From Chrysoporthe austroafricana (Eukaryota; Ascomycota; Sordariomycetes; Diaporthales; Cryphonectriaceae), in the NCBI GenBank assembly GCA_001051155.2, contig JYIP02000001.1:2232001-2296000 (forward strand): DNA of 64,000 nt. The letters are read 5' to 3'. Both the position numbers and the translations under genes were made by a program. How positions within the stretch are numbered: the first letter of the stretch is position 1; every line of letters begins with the position of its first letter. The notes under the pieces are model-generated. The model had not been told where the DNA came from. It saw nothing but the letters and a program-made list of their open reading frames with translations, and did not search any database. This document shows, piece after piece, positions 33,779 to 46,281 of the stretch.

Positions 33779-34132
33779 GGCATCACCAGCCGCTTCGACG
33801 GAGTCTCCATCTCCGCCCTTGCTCTTCTTCTTCTTCTTGTTGCACGAAATTTTGTTCTTCCTGCCTCGACTCAATTTTCCGGGTGTGAATTCTGGTGTTA
33901 TCGTTATCTTGTGTGTTTGAACTGCTGGACTGGTGAGATCTTTTCTACAAGGCGGATCTGGTTCGTCCACCGGGTCTTTTATACTCGGGTCTGCAGCGAC
34001 CGTGCGTCCAGTCAACGCGTGCGCATCACTTTCAGTAGGCGCATCGCCCTTTTCACCAGATGAAGCTGCCCGACTTTCATTTGGATCCCCGCTACAACTC
34101 CCCGTCTTGTCAGGCTCTGCAGCTTGCGGCCC
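33779..34132 (-). other. Open reading stretch between the UBP3 stop and the first downstream ATG
   Basis: 118 codons without a stop and without an ATG, in the same frame as both the upstream UBP3 C terminus and the downstream 600-aa ORF. The composition (Glu/Ser/Pro/Asp-rich, then Lys-rich with a KKKKK run) looks like linker-type protein sequence and not random DNA. It could be translated by stop-codon readthrough, as a 5' exon of the downstream gene, or after non-AUG initiation. Confidence 0.5.
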
Positions 34133-37100
34133 CTAGATCTGCTGCTGATAGAACAAAAGGTATGCGACCTTGTTGTCCTTATTGTCCTTAACAGGAGTTC
34201 CTCGAGGTGTGCTAGTGCCAGATGACCTGCCATTGACGATGCTGCTGTATTTCTTGGTACCGTTGGTCGGGCCAACCTGTTTCCAATCGCCACCGTCGTC
34301 CGAATTCCCTTCCTGCCCCACGGCTGCGAAGCGATTACTGGTCGACGAGTCGACACCAGTGTCCTTATTAGCCAAAGCCGGCCTAAGGGGAGTATCCTCA
34401 CTACCCATATCAGTGACATCCTGGCTGGTGATTGCCTCGAGTTTGGTATCATTGATGCGGATCCAGCTCTCGCCGTCCTGGCGCCGGACATCAACACTGT
34501 AGTGACCATGGTGCATATCCGTGCCATGGTGATAGACTACAGCCGTGAGACTGTAGCGCGGAATACCAGTCTTGCTGGCAGAGTATTCGTTCCGTCTGGG
34601 CCTGGAGAGCACCGTAGGCGGAATGTCGAGATCCAAAGGATAGCCTACATTCTTTCCTAATTTCCGATACGAGCCGTCATTCGATTGCTCGAAACGCACA
34701 AGCTGAAGGATCAAGACAGCCGGTAATTTGTGTATGAATTGTTGTTGGGTGGCGGTGACAACCCCCTTGGGTGAGGAGTAGTCTTTGATGGTTTGGGCCA
34801 CGTTGGACCACTCCATCGCCTGTGAGACATTCTTCACCGACGGGTCGTCTATGTGGAGCCGAAGTGTATAGAATGGCTGGTCCGTACTCGAATCCTTTCG
34901 ACCAGGGCTTCGCAGCTCTGACCGAGTTTGGCCTTGGAAGATTCTTGTTAACGGGGTCGGGACTTGGGGTGGTCCAGATGATTGAGTGACGGTTGATTTC
35001 TGTCGGTTGTCGACCGTGGTCCAACCGTCAGCCTCGTCATCAGCCTTGGACGTCGCGTCACTGGCATCCTTGATCTCGCCAGCGCACTCTGTCTGGAGCC
35101 CATCGAAGAGTAGGGTCAAGAATTCCTCGGCGTCCTGTTGCTTTCCAAGCTACACAAATCATCAATTTGACATGCTAACACCTGCAGAGCGAACACGTCA
35201 CACTTACCTTCAGCTTCGACTTGACGAAGACCGGAGTCTTGAATGCCTTGTCGTACAAAAAGTCCGCCCTGAATGGCTCGCCGTACTGCTGATACTTATC
35301 ATGCAGTTTTGGCTTTAGTTGCTCGATTGTGCTAGCCGCATCGATGACCTTGAACTGATCATGAAATTCGATCCTGCCGTGCTCGTCAGTGAGATTCAAA
35401 GTAGCGCGGCGTGATGTACCCACAAGGCTTCTAGTAGCAGTAGCTTCATATTGATACGGCACCTGGTCTTCACCTCATTGAGGAAGTTGTAGAAGGGCCG
35501 GCAGTAGAGCAGCACCTGGAGGATCTGCACACGTCCAAACATCAGCATGTCTGCTGTCAAAGAAGGATCATATGGACTTACGGAGTTCATGTAGCAGTCG
35601 ACACCCGAGTTCAACAGGCCGCGAGGTTCGATGAAGAAGGCGGTCTTGTCGGTGGATTCGACACGAAAGGAACGGAGAACTTCGGCAAGTGTCTTGGTTC
35701 CCGACTGACCAAGTCTAGAAGCTCCAAGAGTCTGTGATTCAGAGCCGGCATCCCCAGACACTGATGTTCCGTTGACGCCAGATCGAGCACCTGTGGCAGA
35801 TTTAGCAGCGGCCGGCCCCCTTAACACAGCCGCCCAGTTCTTAAACACGGGCTTGGTGGCAGGCTTGGCTTCCTGATCCTCCCCATCTCCAGACTTCTGA
35901 GTCCGGGCTTGGGGTTCTCCAGCTGGTGTTTCGCCAGGCACATCCTTGGCAGTGTCTTCCTTGCTCGCGACAGGACTAGTCTTGGGCAAGACTGGGAGAG
36001 TCGGGATTACAGGAATTGCCGTGCGGGAAGTAACAGTCTTGGAAGCTTGGGGAGGCGCAGTGACAGACGGAGTGGTCTGAGCAGGTGCTGGTGGTTCTGG
36101 CGTACTCGTTGTCAACGTGTCCGTAGCAACATTCACCGTAGACGAGGTCTCCTCCGTATGACTCGAATCGTCTGGTGCGTCGGTAGTGCTGTGAAGATCT
36201 TCGGCACCTGTGGTAGACGCAGAAGCTCCAGTCTGCCCGGCTTGTGATGGCTGCAGAGAGAGATCTCCGTCTGCGATCGGCTTGGCCTTCCTCTTCTTGA
36301 ACTTCTTGCGTTTGGGCCATGGCTCGTCCTCGTGGGTTGACCAGGGTAGCTACTTACAATTAGCTTGATGCTGTGCCAAACGGGGCTGAGGCTGACAACC
36401 AAAACGGAGGAGGGAGGACGAGAAGGCAAGGTGTTGTATAAGCATTGAAGAACTTACTGCACCCCAGATGGCCCGAGGGTTCGGAGTAGGTAGAGGAATC
36501 TCGGTCAGAGGTGATTCTGGAGCGACGGAAGACTCCGGTCTTGATGGGGTCGGCTGTTGTGAAGGATCGGATTCGACTGCAATATCATCGTTGACAGGTT
36601 CGTCCGGAAACGACCGGTGTTCGGGGGGTGGCTCGGAAGGCTGCTGGGGTGGTGATGATAAAGGAACCGCTGGAGTCTGGGAGGCGCGAAGGGAAGCAGG
36701 TGTGGGAGGAAGTGTCGGGGCTGTAGTGGGGACGTTCGGAACCATAGAGACGAGAGGTTGGGAGAATGGCGAGGTCATGGGCTGGCTGATGGAGTGCTGT
36801 TGATTGATGGTGTAGGTCGGCATGCCGGGAGAATGCTGGTACGGATTGTGCGGCAAAGGCGGCTGTGGGTTGTAAATAGGAGCCTGCGGCACGTAGTAGT
36901 TTGATGCATAGCCTCCCTGGGAGGTCATCCCGTTGTGGCCATACTGCGGAGCCATGTGGTGCTGATACGGCTGCGCGTATGCGTACGGATTGTATGGTTG
37001 CATGTACGCGCCGTACATGTTGGCCTGAGGATAGCCTGGCTGATGGTAGTAGTGCGGGTGCTGGTACTGCGATTGACCGCGACCATGGTGTTGCGGAGGG

Positions 37101-37237
37101 GGTGGTATGGGAGCTGGCCCTCCTCCGTTGGCCGGCGGAGCACCAGTCATGCCATAGCCAGGCTGGCCGTTATGACCGCCGTAGCCCCTCCCTCCTCCTT
37201 GCATGGCTGGTTGCCCAGCCGGCAAGTGGCTGCTCAT
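34133..37237 (-). CDS. UBP3: Ubiquitin carboxyl-terminal hydrolase, USP10/Ubp3 type
   Basis: Five exons on the minus strand: 37,237-36,458; 36,349-35,582; 35,524-35,424; 35,373-35,208; 35,149-34,133, with introns of 108, 57, 50 and 58 nt. All have GT..AG ends, and the 50-nt intron has a CTGAC branch. The product is 943 aa. It is a cysteine protease that removes ubiquitin from proteins; yeast Ubp3 acts with Bre5 in ER-Golgi transport and ribophagy. The first ~230 residues are Gly/Pro/Gln/Tyr-rich and disordered. The Cys box is GLLNSGVDCYMNS, with the nucleophile at about Cys512 and the oxyanion Asn retained five residues before it; the segment ALIEFHDQFKVID follows. QQDAEEF starts exon 5, and the His box DMHHGHYSVDV has its catalytic His at about 821. 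It ends in the usual YLLFYQ motif. The intron phases rebuild the family order exactly, which supports the model. Confidence 0.88.
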
Positions 37238-38229
37238 CTTGCCGGCTTGGGAACGTTTGGGTCGCAGTGATGGTCACTGCCTAGGACGGACCACGAAGAT
37301 GGAGCTGCTGGTGGGATGCTGCGTGGCGTTTGCTGATCGCGACGGGAGTAGCGTGTCGAGTCCAGCTTCGATGGATCTCGGCTGTTCTGGACGGTTAGGA
37401 AGACGTCTAGTCCTCTGCCGAGATGCGCGACGCCGACGGGGCCGGGTGTGGAATCGAGGACGAGGCGGCTGCGGCTCTGGCTCTGACTCTCACTCTGAAT
37501 GACGGCAGCAGATTAGCTCTGGACGGCGTCCCCTCTCACGCGAACCTGGCAGGGCACTGTACACTTATGCACGTAGCGATGACGGAGGCGACATGACCGA
37601 TGTGATGGGATGTGAAAGTAGGGCTACGAGAAAGAAGAGAGAAGGTTGGCGATGCCGGTAGGATGTAGTCGTTTTGGTGTGGAGCTCGCCGACCTGCTGG
37701 GCAGACGATGTGAGGTTGTTGTTGCTTGGCTCAGTCCAGCTCTGCTCTGCTGTGCTCTGGCAGGCTCGGCCACAAAATTTACTTACGCAGACAGGGGAAT
37801 AAAGAGCGGGCCCCAGACAAGGGTACCATTGCAACTCTGCGCTTGTCTCATAGATTCCCCAGATTTCTAGCGCAAACGGAAGCTCGGACCTCATCTCGAT
37901 CCAAGCGTATCCGCGCCCCTGCCACTCTGCCTCTGCCTGGCCCAGGCTCGCCTGTTGTCGCCGGTGATGGCGCATGAGGCTCTCACAACAATTGACTGGC
38001 CCTGGTCTCCATAGGCAAACTCATTCATGGGGCATCGCACCGCTGGTCATGGTTCTCGGCTATGCCGTGGAGGAAACCCAAGTGGACGGTCAGTTCTCCG
38101 CGTGAAGGTTATCTAATTATTTCTACTGCTTGCCGACCGTATCTAGACTGCCATCCCGCCCAGCTCGAGCAAATCCGGATCCCAGGTTCAGGAGGTAGCA
38201 AAAGCAAAGAGCAGAATGGTCCTTCCCCA
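37238..38229. other. Intergenic region between SAE2 3' end and UBP3 start
   Basis: About 1 kb, containing the UBP3 promoter and leader. Open frames here (for example 37,565-37,975 on the minus strand) have no recognisable motif. Confidence 0.55.
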
Positions 38230-40587
38230 TCAACGTGGCTCCTCATCCCGGAACAGCCAAGACCCATTACATCTCATTGCCTCTCGATACCGGTCATTAA
38301 CCAAGGCCTTGCGAATCTCCTCCGCCTGTCTCCGCTCCTCTGCTCGCTCTTGGGTGTTAGGGAAGTCCATATTCCAGAACCCTGGCGGTGTAGGCATCCT
38401 GCTGTACCTCTGCCGGTGCTTGCCAAACTTGTTTGCCAACTCCCACGTCTTAGCCGAAAGCCAAATAGCCTCCTTCTCCTCCCGTATCGCCGTCCCCAGC
38501 TGCCAGGCCTGGTCACCAAGATAGTTCTCCATGAGGCTGATGTCTTCGGCCCGGGTCGTGAGCGATGGCCCAACCGCCTTACGCTCGGCCTCCGCGAAGC
38601 GTCGAAACGTCTTGCCGCAGCAATTAGGGTCGATGCACCCTGATAGCGCAGCGCGGGCATCTCTGCCGCGGACGACCTCATTGTAGACGTATGTGAGCCC
38701 GTCGTTGTACCTAGGATTAGGTTTAAAGTCCTCGGGCCTCAATGTCTCGATTGGCCGGTTGCGAAGAGGCGCATCTTCCCCCGTGGCCGAACGTGCCGAT
38801 GGCATATCCTCGCGCAGGATAGAAGGCCTCTTCAGTGCACGGTCTCGAGCCACATTTGAATGTGGGGAGAGCGCGGCTCCTGGCTTGGCATTCATCGTCG
38901 GCGTGACTGATTCTTGTCGCAACGCCTGTATTTCCCCCAAGGCCATCTCACGTGGTGCATGTGGACCAAGTACAGCCTCCTGGTGATGAAAGGAGACAGC
39001 GCGAGGGGTCTGGACCCCCTGAGAGACAACTCGGTTGATAGGCGTCAGAGCCTTGTTGGAGGGCGGATTCAACAAGCTATCGAGGCGGCCTTTAGCTACC
39101 GGGCGCTGCATTTCGTCCGGGGCCCCGTCTCCGTCGTCTGCGAGGTCCATAACCCCCAGAGCAAGATGGGACACGGAGGGACTTCTACGCGCTGTCTCAT
39201 CCGGATTTGTCGCTGGAAATGACCGTTTCAAATGCGAGAATGAATCATGAAGCGCGGACGACAGATATGAAGGCGGCTCTGAGTTCATGGCTCCGCGTGA
39301 GGGCATACAAGACCTGTCTGATGTGGTGGATGGTCTCAGGGTCTCATATCTGATGACATCAGCCAACCTTGGCTTTGGCTCGTCTTCGAGGTTTGCAACA
39401 GAATTTGCGTGGTCTTCTTGTGGTAGATCTTCTTTTGGTAGGAACCTGCGTTTTCTAGGAGTTGGAACGTGCGCTTCCTCCTCAAAATCGATGCTCTCGG
39501 AGCGTGTGAAGTGCTGTGACTCGCCAAGAATCTCAACGCCCGAGCTGCTGCTATGCTCAGATTTGATCCTCTGCAATGGTCCGTTCTCGGGTTCTTCCTG
39601 GCCATGCTTTCTCTTGCGGACAGATCTCGCTGACACAAAGACCGGTCCATCGGATGACGGCTCTGCTTTGACAGTGACAACACGGTGTTCAGTTGAAGAG
39701 TTCAAAAGCGATGGCAATTGACAGCCCTCAGCAACAGTACCATCCTTAATGCTTGCATGATCGTCATGTTCCTCAGTGATGGCCTCTCTGAGCAGACGCG
39801 GCGGTGGCTCAGACAGGATGCTCTTTGGTGATGCAAGCTCGGTGTGCTTGTCTGAGTTGACCACTAACGGTGGCGAGAATGACCTCTCAGACTCGGAGAT
39901 TGCATCCGGACTCGGCCTCTTTGGAGGCACTCTATTGACAATATCTTCGGGCGTTTCGGAGCATGTACTCTCCTGCTGATCGGCCATGCCGTCTGTCGTG
40001 GCGTGGGATGTTTTCAGTTTGGTACGCAGATCTTGAATCGTCTTCTCTTGCAGATCAGCGTAACTTGCCCACTTTGCGATGATCTCATTTCTTTCTCGCA
40101 ACTTGGTCCTGTAGCCTTCAAGCATTTTGCGAGCTTTCTTGTATTCAGTTGTGACTGCCTTGTATGTTTTCACCAAGTCCGAAGATCCATCGGCGGATTG
40201 AAATTTGAGGCTTCCCGGGCGTTGAGTGCTGGTGGATTTGTTTGGTGACAACTCGCCCAAGACGGCCCGGTCCTTTGGAGCAGCGGCCTGAGCATCCTGC
40301 GTTCTTCCACGGAGCCGACCGATCTCGGCCCTAAGACTCTGATTGTCCTGTCGTAGGCGGTCGACCTCGGCGACGTTGCTCCTGAGGGCTGCTAGTTCCT
40401 TGAGGAGCTGAGTGTTCCTGCGATCGCGGACTTCGATCTCTGCTCATATGGTTAGCTATGAGGGGTTGAATGACCTTCCTGTGCCGGGAATCTGCATACC
40501 ATCCCGCGCTTGCTCGTCGATCTTGTTGCAGGCAGCTGTCAGCGCCTCTAGGATGGAAGACCTGCCATTCTCGAGCCAACTAGACAT
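38230..40587 (-). CDS. SAE2: DNA-end-resection factor Sae2/CtIP/Ctp1
   Basis: Two exons: 40,587-40,500 and 40,439-38,230, with a 60-nt intron (GTATGC donor, GCTAAC branch, CAG acceptor). The product is 765 aa. Sae2/CtIP activates the Mre11 complex to trim blocked DNA ends and start homologous recombination. The N terminus (about 30-150) is a coiled coil of charged heptads (tetramerisation region), followed by a long disordered, Ser/Pro-rich middle with many possible CDK/ATM sites. The diagnostic C-terminal domain contains the zinc-binding pair GCIDPNCC (about residues 630-637) and, around 703-718, KHRQRYSRMPTPPGFWNMDF, the RHR-type DNA-binding motif followed by P-T-P-P-G-F-W. The first coding exon encodes MSSWLENGRSSILEAL, and the splice keeps the coiled-coil heptads in frame. 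It is transcribed in the same direction as UBP3. Confidence 0.88.
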
Positions 40588-43500
40588 GACAATTTAGAGA
40601 CAGAAGACCGTCGCCGGAAGAGTGACGTCTGCTGTGGAAGTGCGCAGTCGTCCCTTTTGGTGATGGGGCTGTTCTGACATATAGGGGGGATGATTTCTGG
40701 AGGCGATACCACGACACGCGACGCGGTCGTCAATTTAGACTCCAGCTGATTCACCCGCCGCGACGCGCTTATCTGGAAAGTTGCAAGGGAGCGCTAGTCG
40801 CCATGTCACATGAATACTTGTCAGGGGTCCGGGCGGGCGTCAGTACCGTGGCACGCGTGAGTACGTAAGTACCGTACATGGGCTACCCACCCCGGCAGCC
40901 CCACCACTAGCCACAGGCAAGACAAACCAAGCACTCACATCCAGCAATCTCGAATTTCACTTTACACCGTGAGCATAACGGTGGGAATGTGACATAACTC
41001 AACGTGTATTTCACATGACCTGCAGATAACAACATCCTTGACTACCGTTCGCTGCCCTTTCGAATAGCTGCCTCCTCATTATAGCCCTTTAGCCGCCGGA
41101 TTGCCTCCCTCCTACAGCGATGATTCCCAAGCCAGCCGCACAGACGAGACAATACCATCGATTGCCGCTTGCACCCGTGTAAAGGACTCTTGCCTTTGCC
41201 AGCCTCCTTGGTTACCTCAAAATTGAGTGGGTGGGGCCGCTGCACAGCTCACTTCCTGTGGACTGGCAGGCTTAATCTCGCAGCTTGTGTGAGATGCTCT
41301 AACTCGTGTGGCGACCCGTTCATGGAGCTGGCCTGGATTGTGAGAAGATCGCCCACACCATCCGCGAGACGACCTATGGTTTGCACCTCTCTAGGTCCCA
41401 AAGGCTCAACCGGCGATGTGAACCCCTTCTCCCACTCTTGCTGTTGCAGCTCCCGAGTCCTACCGCGCTGTCTTGGGCTGAGCGACAGCAATTGTGGCTC
41501 TACCACACCATATTCCCCGACGCGCGTCTCCTGGGCATGCTCACGATCAATCTCCGTTATAGTATTTTCAATATGTCTCTTATCCTACACGATGGTCGCA
41601 TGGTTAGGGCTCTAGCTCTACCTCCGCAACATTAGGCGCATCTCTGACGATGTCGCGGATCTGGGCACTAGCGACCTCGAACTTGCGGTTTAGCCTACTG
41701 CCAAGCCGGACTCTCATCTTATTACAACCTATCGAGCTGCATTCTGTACGAGATAGGGGCCTTGTCAAACTGCCCAAGGTCACACGCGGAGTTGGGGTTC
41801 TTCGTTAATTGTGGTGGCCGTCTAAAAAGACGACGTCTTATCTAGATTTCGCCTTAGCCTTTCGACCGGAAGGCGCTGAGCCGACAGCTGAACTAGATGT
41901 ATCACCCGATATGTTGACAATGCCAGAACGCACTGCGATAAAAGCAGTCCAGGTTCAAGCCTTAGCCTGACTCCGCTGTACACGGATTTGGGAAGTGATG
42001 TCAAAAACGGGGTTTAATCCTAATGTTCAACGGGCGGTAGCAAGTTTTGGGCTTCGAGCTTACACTGCACCATACGCAACCTGGAACGAAGAATGTGCTG
42101 TTCGTCTATTCCCTCTATCCGATCTGCAAAATCTCCGCCAAATGTCCACTTCGCCTCCTTCAGACACGTGCATATGCTACAGGCCTCTCCAACTGTAAGT
42201 ACTTGCCCATCGCAACATGTCCAGACCATGTCACCCATAATCATGATGTCGCAACGGTTGACTTCGGATGCGATGGCTAGCGGAGCTTGTAAGCACTGGC
42301 GCCTTGTGGCTAGGCTTGATCGATTGTCTCATTCCAGTCCTTAGCATATGTGCTCTGGGTCTCTTATGTCATTCCACCTAGTCGCCAGTCTCCCAGTCTC
42401 CCTTGCACAAACTTGGCGCGACTTTCTTTAGTCGACCTGCGGTTCGGGCCGGAGGACGAATTTTTCTTTTTCAAGCTGGGAATATCCCAGCACGATCTAC
42501 ATAACACGGTTAAGCGGTCACAACAAGGCTTATTCGTACTACCCAGTAGGTACCTAGCTGCTAGGCAACGTCCAACGCCGTCGACTGCGGCGGTAGCGCC
42601 CCAAGTGCGCATTCCATAGACCGCCGGAGAAACCCAAAGCAGCTAATAAGCGAGCCCGCACCATGTGACAACATATACAGTAGGAGCTCTGCCCGTGAGC
42701 AGAACGGCCCCGTCTCCTCCTCGTTGCGTGTCTGGGCTCCTGCATAGACTGAGATTACCAGCCACTGTGACCAGCCTTCGAAGCGAGACAGACCTCGTCC
42801 AAATTGCCACAGCCTGAAGCACAATCCCGAGCTTGAGCGCGAGAAGTTCTGGGGCTCTCAACAAGGCGCCCACGGGACAAGGCTGGTCCCGCTGGCAGAG
42901 AGGCATGGCTGTGGCCGCCATCAGCAGGTATTATAGTATATATTGTACCAGCGTCACCTCACCTCACCCCCTTCTCCTATCCCTGCCATTTCTACACCTA
43001 ATTGATGCTGTCCTGCAAAGCCTCGTGCCTCCGGCCTGACTATTTCTAACGCCCCCGCCGACTCTACGCCCAACGTCCCGAGGCACCCTGCCTTCACTGA
43101 TCCCTTAGAGTTTGAGGGGATCGCGACGCTCCTCGTCCCAAGCCCCGACACATCCAGGCGCATAGTTAAGGATCCGTATTATTCCAACGCGGTACGACCT
43201 CCTCGACAGGGTCGAACCCGGGCGCGGCGTCGTAGCAGGTCTCCAGGGGAAAGAGGCCGGCGCGGTTCAGGACGGAGGCTTGTGATGGGTGCGGCCATGG
43301 AGGTAAAGAGGGCGGAGGGGTGTTACAATGAATGGGAGATCAGCAACAGCAATTTTTACGGCCGTATTGTGGGGAACATTTTGTAGCTAGAACCCAATAT
43401 TCCGGGTAACACGCGGGAAGCGCCTTCTAAAGTGGTCTATGCCTATGAGAGTGAGATAGAGCAGGCTCTCCAGCATGCCATTGTTTTTGTTGCTGGCTTC

Positions 43501-44836
43501 ATGGAAGCTGGAATCATACTCACCTGGCTAGTCACTGCTCGATCTGGGCTATATATAGTAAGATGTAACCTCTGGTCAAAATTATGTCGAGAAATAGGAC
43601 ACTCCCCTCCTTTCTTTCTTTTATTCTCTTATCTTTTCTTTTCTTTTCTTTCTCTACAGAGTGCAAGCCTCGTCTACGTCTACATCTGTCTTGGCATGGG
43701 TCTGAGGCAGGGCTGTCTCGGGCGGCTGTGGAGGCGGGACAGGGACGAGGATGGAAGTGCGAAGATGAATAAGAATTGGGCGTATCGGATCGAGAGCCTT
43801 ATGAAGGGGTCGGCGTCGAGACGGAGTCGACCGGGGAGGAGTGCGTGCTTCAGAGTGGCCAATATCGTCAGGAAAAGCCACCTGAAATACTTACGTGGTG
43901 GAGTAGGAATGTCTGCTGAAGGGCATAGAAAAGGTCACTCTATACAAGAAGGTGGCAGCTCATTAATTCCAATCCGGCCGTCTTCAAAACAGCAAGAAAT
44001 CACCCAGCTGGCGGTAGAGGTGTGTTGCACACCGTGAGACACAGGCCTTCTCTTCACCGACATAGCTGAAATAAAACCTATGGAAACCTGTAGGCTATCC
44101 GATGGTAGGATAAGCCATAGGATGCAAGAACAATGTAGGAAAAAGAAAAGAGATAGAAAAAGATGCGAGCAAATATGTGAACAACACCTGTGTCTGTTGC
44201 TCCATCACAATCACGCCTAAGAGAGCTTTGCATATGTAAAGTTTGGCTGGTATTGATTTCTACTCAGGCCTCCTGATTTGCTTTCGATGTCCCCATCTGT
44301 GCCGCCCTGTCCTATGCCAGACACCTAGCGCGAACACCTGGGGCTAGCACAATGACCATAGGGTCTGTGCCATTAAGTTTGCACGCGATAATCAAGTCGC
44401 CGTTGTATTAGTCAGGGTATCGTTACTCGGCGCGCAAGCGTTACGCCAAAAGTCCGACGGTGTTCCACAGACCACACCTTCTTTTCTTTTCCTCTGTGGT
44501 TTTCTGAGCCCCCGTCTCTCATAACTCCGTCGCGCGTCGACCGTGCGCGCTATGCTGTTTCTTCTAGTCGAGTCGCTGTGGCAGACCCTACTGGGCCCCA
44601 GACCGTTATGTGCTGGAGGCCATTCAGCCAGGATGCGACTCGACCTTACAGTATATGATTACAGGACGGGCCGATGCGTACGGGAACGCCGGCTTTAGTT
44701 CCGCAGTGAAACGAGAATGCGGATTCCCGTTTCTCGCTCTTGTTTCATCGGCCCATGTCAGGTTGTTCGGTGCTGGTGACCGAATGTCGTCGGACGACTT
44801 TCAATGAACCGATGCTCATGTGACACAAAGCATGCT
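40588..44836. other. Long intergenic region (~4.2 kb) without supportable gene
   Basis: Nothing here has a convincing start, splice structure and recognised motif. Two protein-like fragments were noted. One is on the minus strand at 41,249-41,506 (an 85-codon frame containing REVQTIGRLADGVGDLLTI). The other is at 42,020-42,244, a Cys-containing frame (DMVWTCCDGQ...CSICTC). Either may be a decayed gene fragment. A long pyrimidine tract lies at about 43,603-43,660. The left end is the SAE2 5' flank; the right end is the 3' flank of the carrier gene. Confidence 0.55.
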
Positions 44837-46281
44837 TCAGGCAAAACCTGGATCCTCCTGAGCTTGAATCTTTCTTTGGCCCTGCCGACGAACGCTGTTC
44901 AGCTCGCGCATCATGAACTCGTACGTAAGCATCGTGACGGTGGCAGCCGGCACCGCACGCATCATGTTGGTGCCCATGCCAGCGTAGAAGGCCCTCCAGC
45001 CCTCCTCGCGCAGGATCGTCCGAAATGTCCGCGCGATACCCCTGTACTTCGCGCTCTCCTGCTGCTGAACCGCCTGCTTCTCCGCGGCCTTAGACGATGG
45101 TCCGGCGGCCTGTTTCAAGCCAGGTATCCCGCCGACGCCGCTCATGACGTAGTCGCTTCCAGGCATGGGCCGCCGCTGGGTCTGCAGTCGTGTCCGTATC
45201 ACCTCGTGCGGATAGGTGGCGCTGCTGGCCGCGATCTTGGAGAAGATCGAGGCGCAAAGGATGCCGAACCATTGTGCCTTGGGATCGGTGTTGGTGGGTG
45301 AAGCCCCCATGCCCTGACCTGTGAATTTCGTCTTCAGGAACTCGTAGGCTGGGAATTGTACTGCCACGTGGGTCAAACCCAGTAGAGCCGGCGTAAGACC
45401 AGAGTAGAAGGCTCGGATGCCCTCAGTGGTGTACATCTTCCTCGCAGCATCGAATGTTGAGTGGTAGTAGCCGTGCATCGACATGGTCGGGCGGGATGTG
45501 GGCGTGTTGGCGCCCTTGGGGAAGAGGGAGAACCGGTGCCGGTCATGGTGTCCAGTCTGTGACATGAGGCGGGTTTTGATGACCCAGATGGGATTGGTGA
45601 CGATGGTGCTGCTGGCCCCGGCCACTATGGACGACCAGAAGTTGATCACGAAAGTGTTGTCTGCGATTCGTCAGCATAGCTCTTGAAGAAGACGGGAGGG
45701 ACCAGTGCCTATGCTCGGAAGCAACAGGCGCAAATGCGCAGGTCGGTGTACGTACGGTGATACTGGCCCAACCACGTCTTGCTCTTGTTGTACACGGTGA
45801 ACCAGACAGCCCAGGTCGGCAGATATCCCAGGATGATCGGACCGAGACCTCTGTACATGCCGCGCAGACCCTCATCCCTCCATATGATGTTGGCGGTGCC
45901 GACGAGGCCCTTGTACATCCTCGGCTGGCCCACGTGCATCCCCTCCTGCAGCTGGGCGAGACCGCCCTGCGCCTGGAGCTTCGTCTTGATGACGTCAAGG
46001 GGACAGGTCACTATCCCCGAGGTGAAACCTCCTATCGCACCAGCAAGGGCGTTGAATTGCGAGTCGGAAGCGCGGACGGCCCAGCGCTCGAGGGGCGTGA
46101 TCCGATTGGGGTCGTGCATGGTGGCGGGGCCAGCAGCAGAGGCTGCTACCGGGTGCGACTGAGGAGGGATGGGCGACGGCAGCTCAGCAGTGGTCGGGTA
46201 AGTATACTCGGAGGTGGAGGAGGAAGGAGCCCGCCCATACTCCGCGGTTGAAGGGGGAGCCGACCCTTCTTCGAGAGACAT
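44837..46281 (-). CDS. YIA6: Mitochondrial carrier, NAD+ transporter (Yia6/Ndt1) type
   Basis: Two exons: 46,281-45,756 and 45,660-44,837. The 95-nt intron has a GTACGT donor, GCTGACG branch and CAG acceptor. The product is 449 aa. It has three tandem mitochondrial-carrier repeats, each with the P-x-(D/E)-x-x-(K/R)-x-(K/R) signature: PLDVIKTKLQ, PIWVIKTRLM and PHEVIRTRLQ, so it is an inner-membrane six-helix transporter. The segment MYRGLGPIILGYLPTWAVWFTVYNKSK in the first repeat is characteristic of the pyridine-nucleotide carrier branch (yeast Yia6/Yea6 import NAD+ into the matrix). The residue W in the second signature (PIW) is also typical of that branch. The N-terminal ~75 residues are a Ser/Pro-rich extension, and a ~45-residue insert lies in repeat three, as in other filamentous fungi. 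Carrier family certain; substrate inferred. Confidence 0.85.

Noticed and set aside
35374..35462. Alternative 32-35-nt intron joining Ubp3 exons 3 and 4
   Set aside because: Too short for a fungal intron; the 50-nt intron with a GTGGGT donor and CTGAC branch restores the family sequence better.
43195..43235. tRNA-like GGTTCGA box on the minus strand
   Set aside because: The flanking bases do not form a T-arm stem and no acceptor or anticodon arm can be drawn.
43432..44037. 201-codon open frame on the plus strand
   Set aside because: It begins with GTG, contains a long pyrimidine tract translated as Phe/Leu/Ser, and has no recognisable motif.
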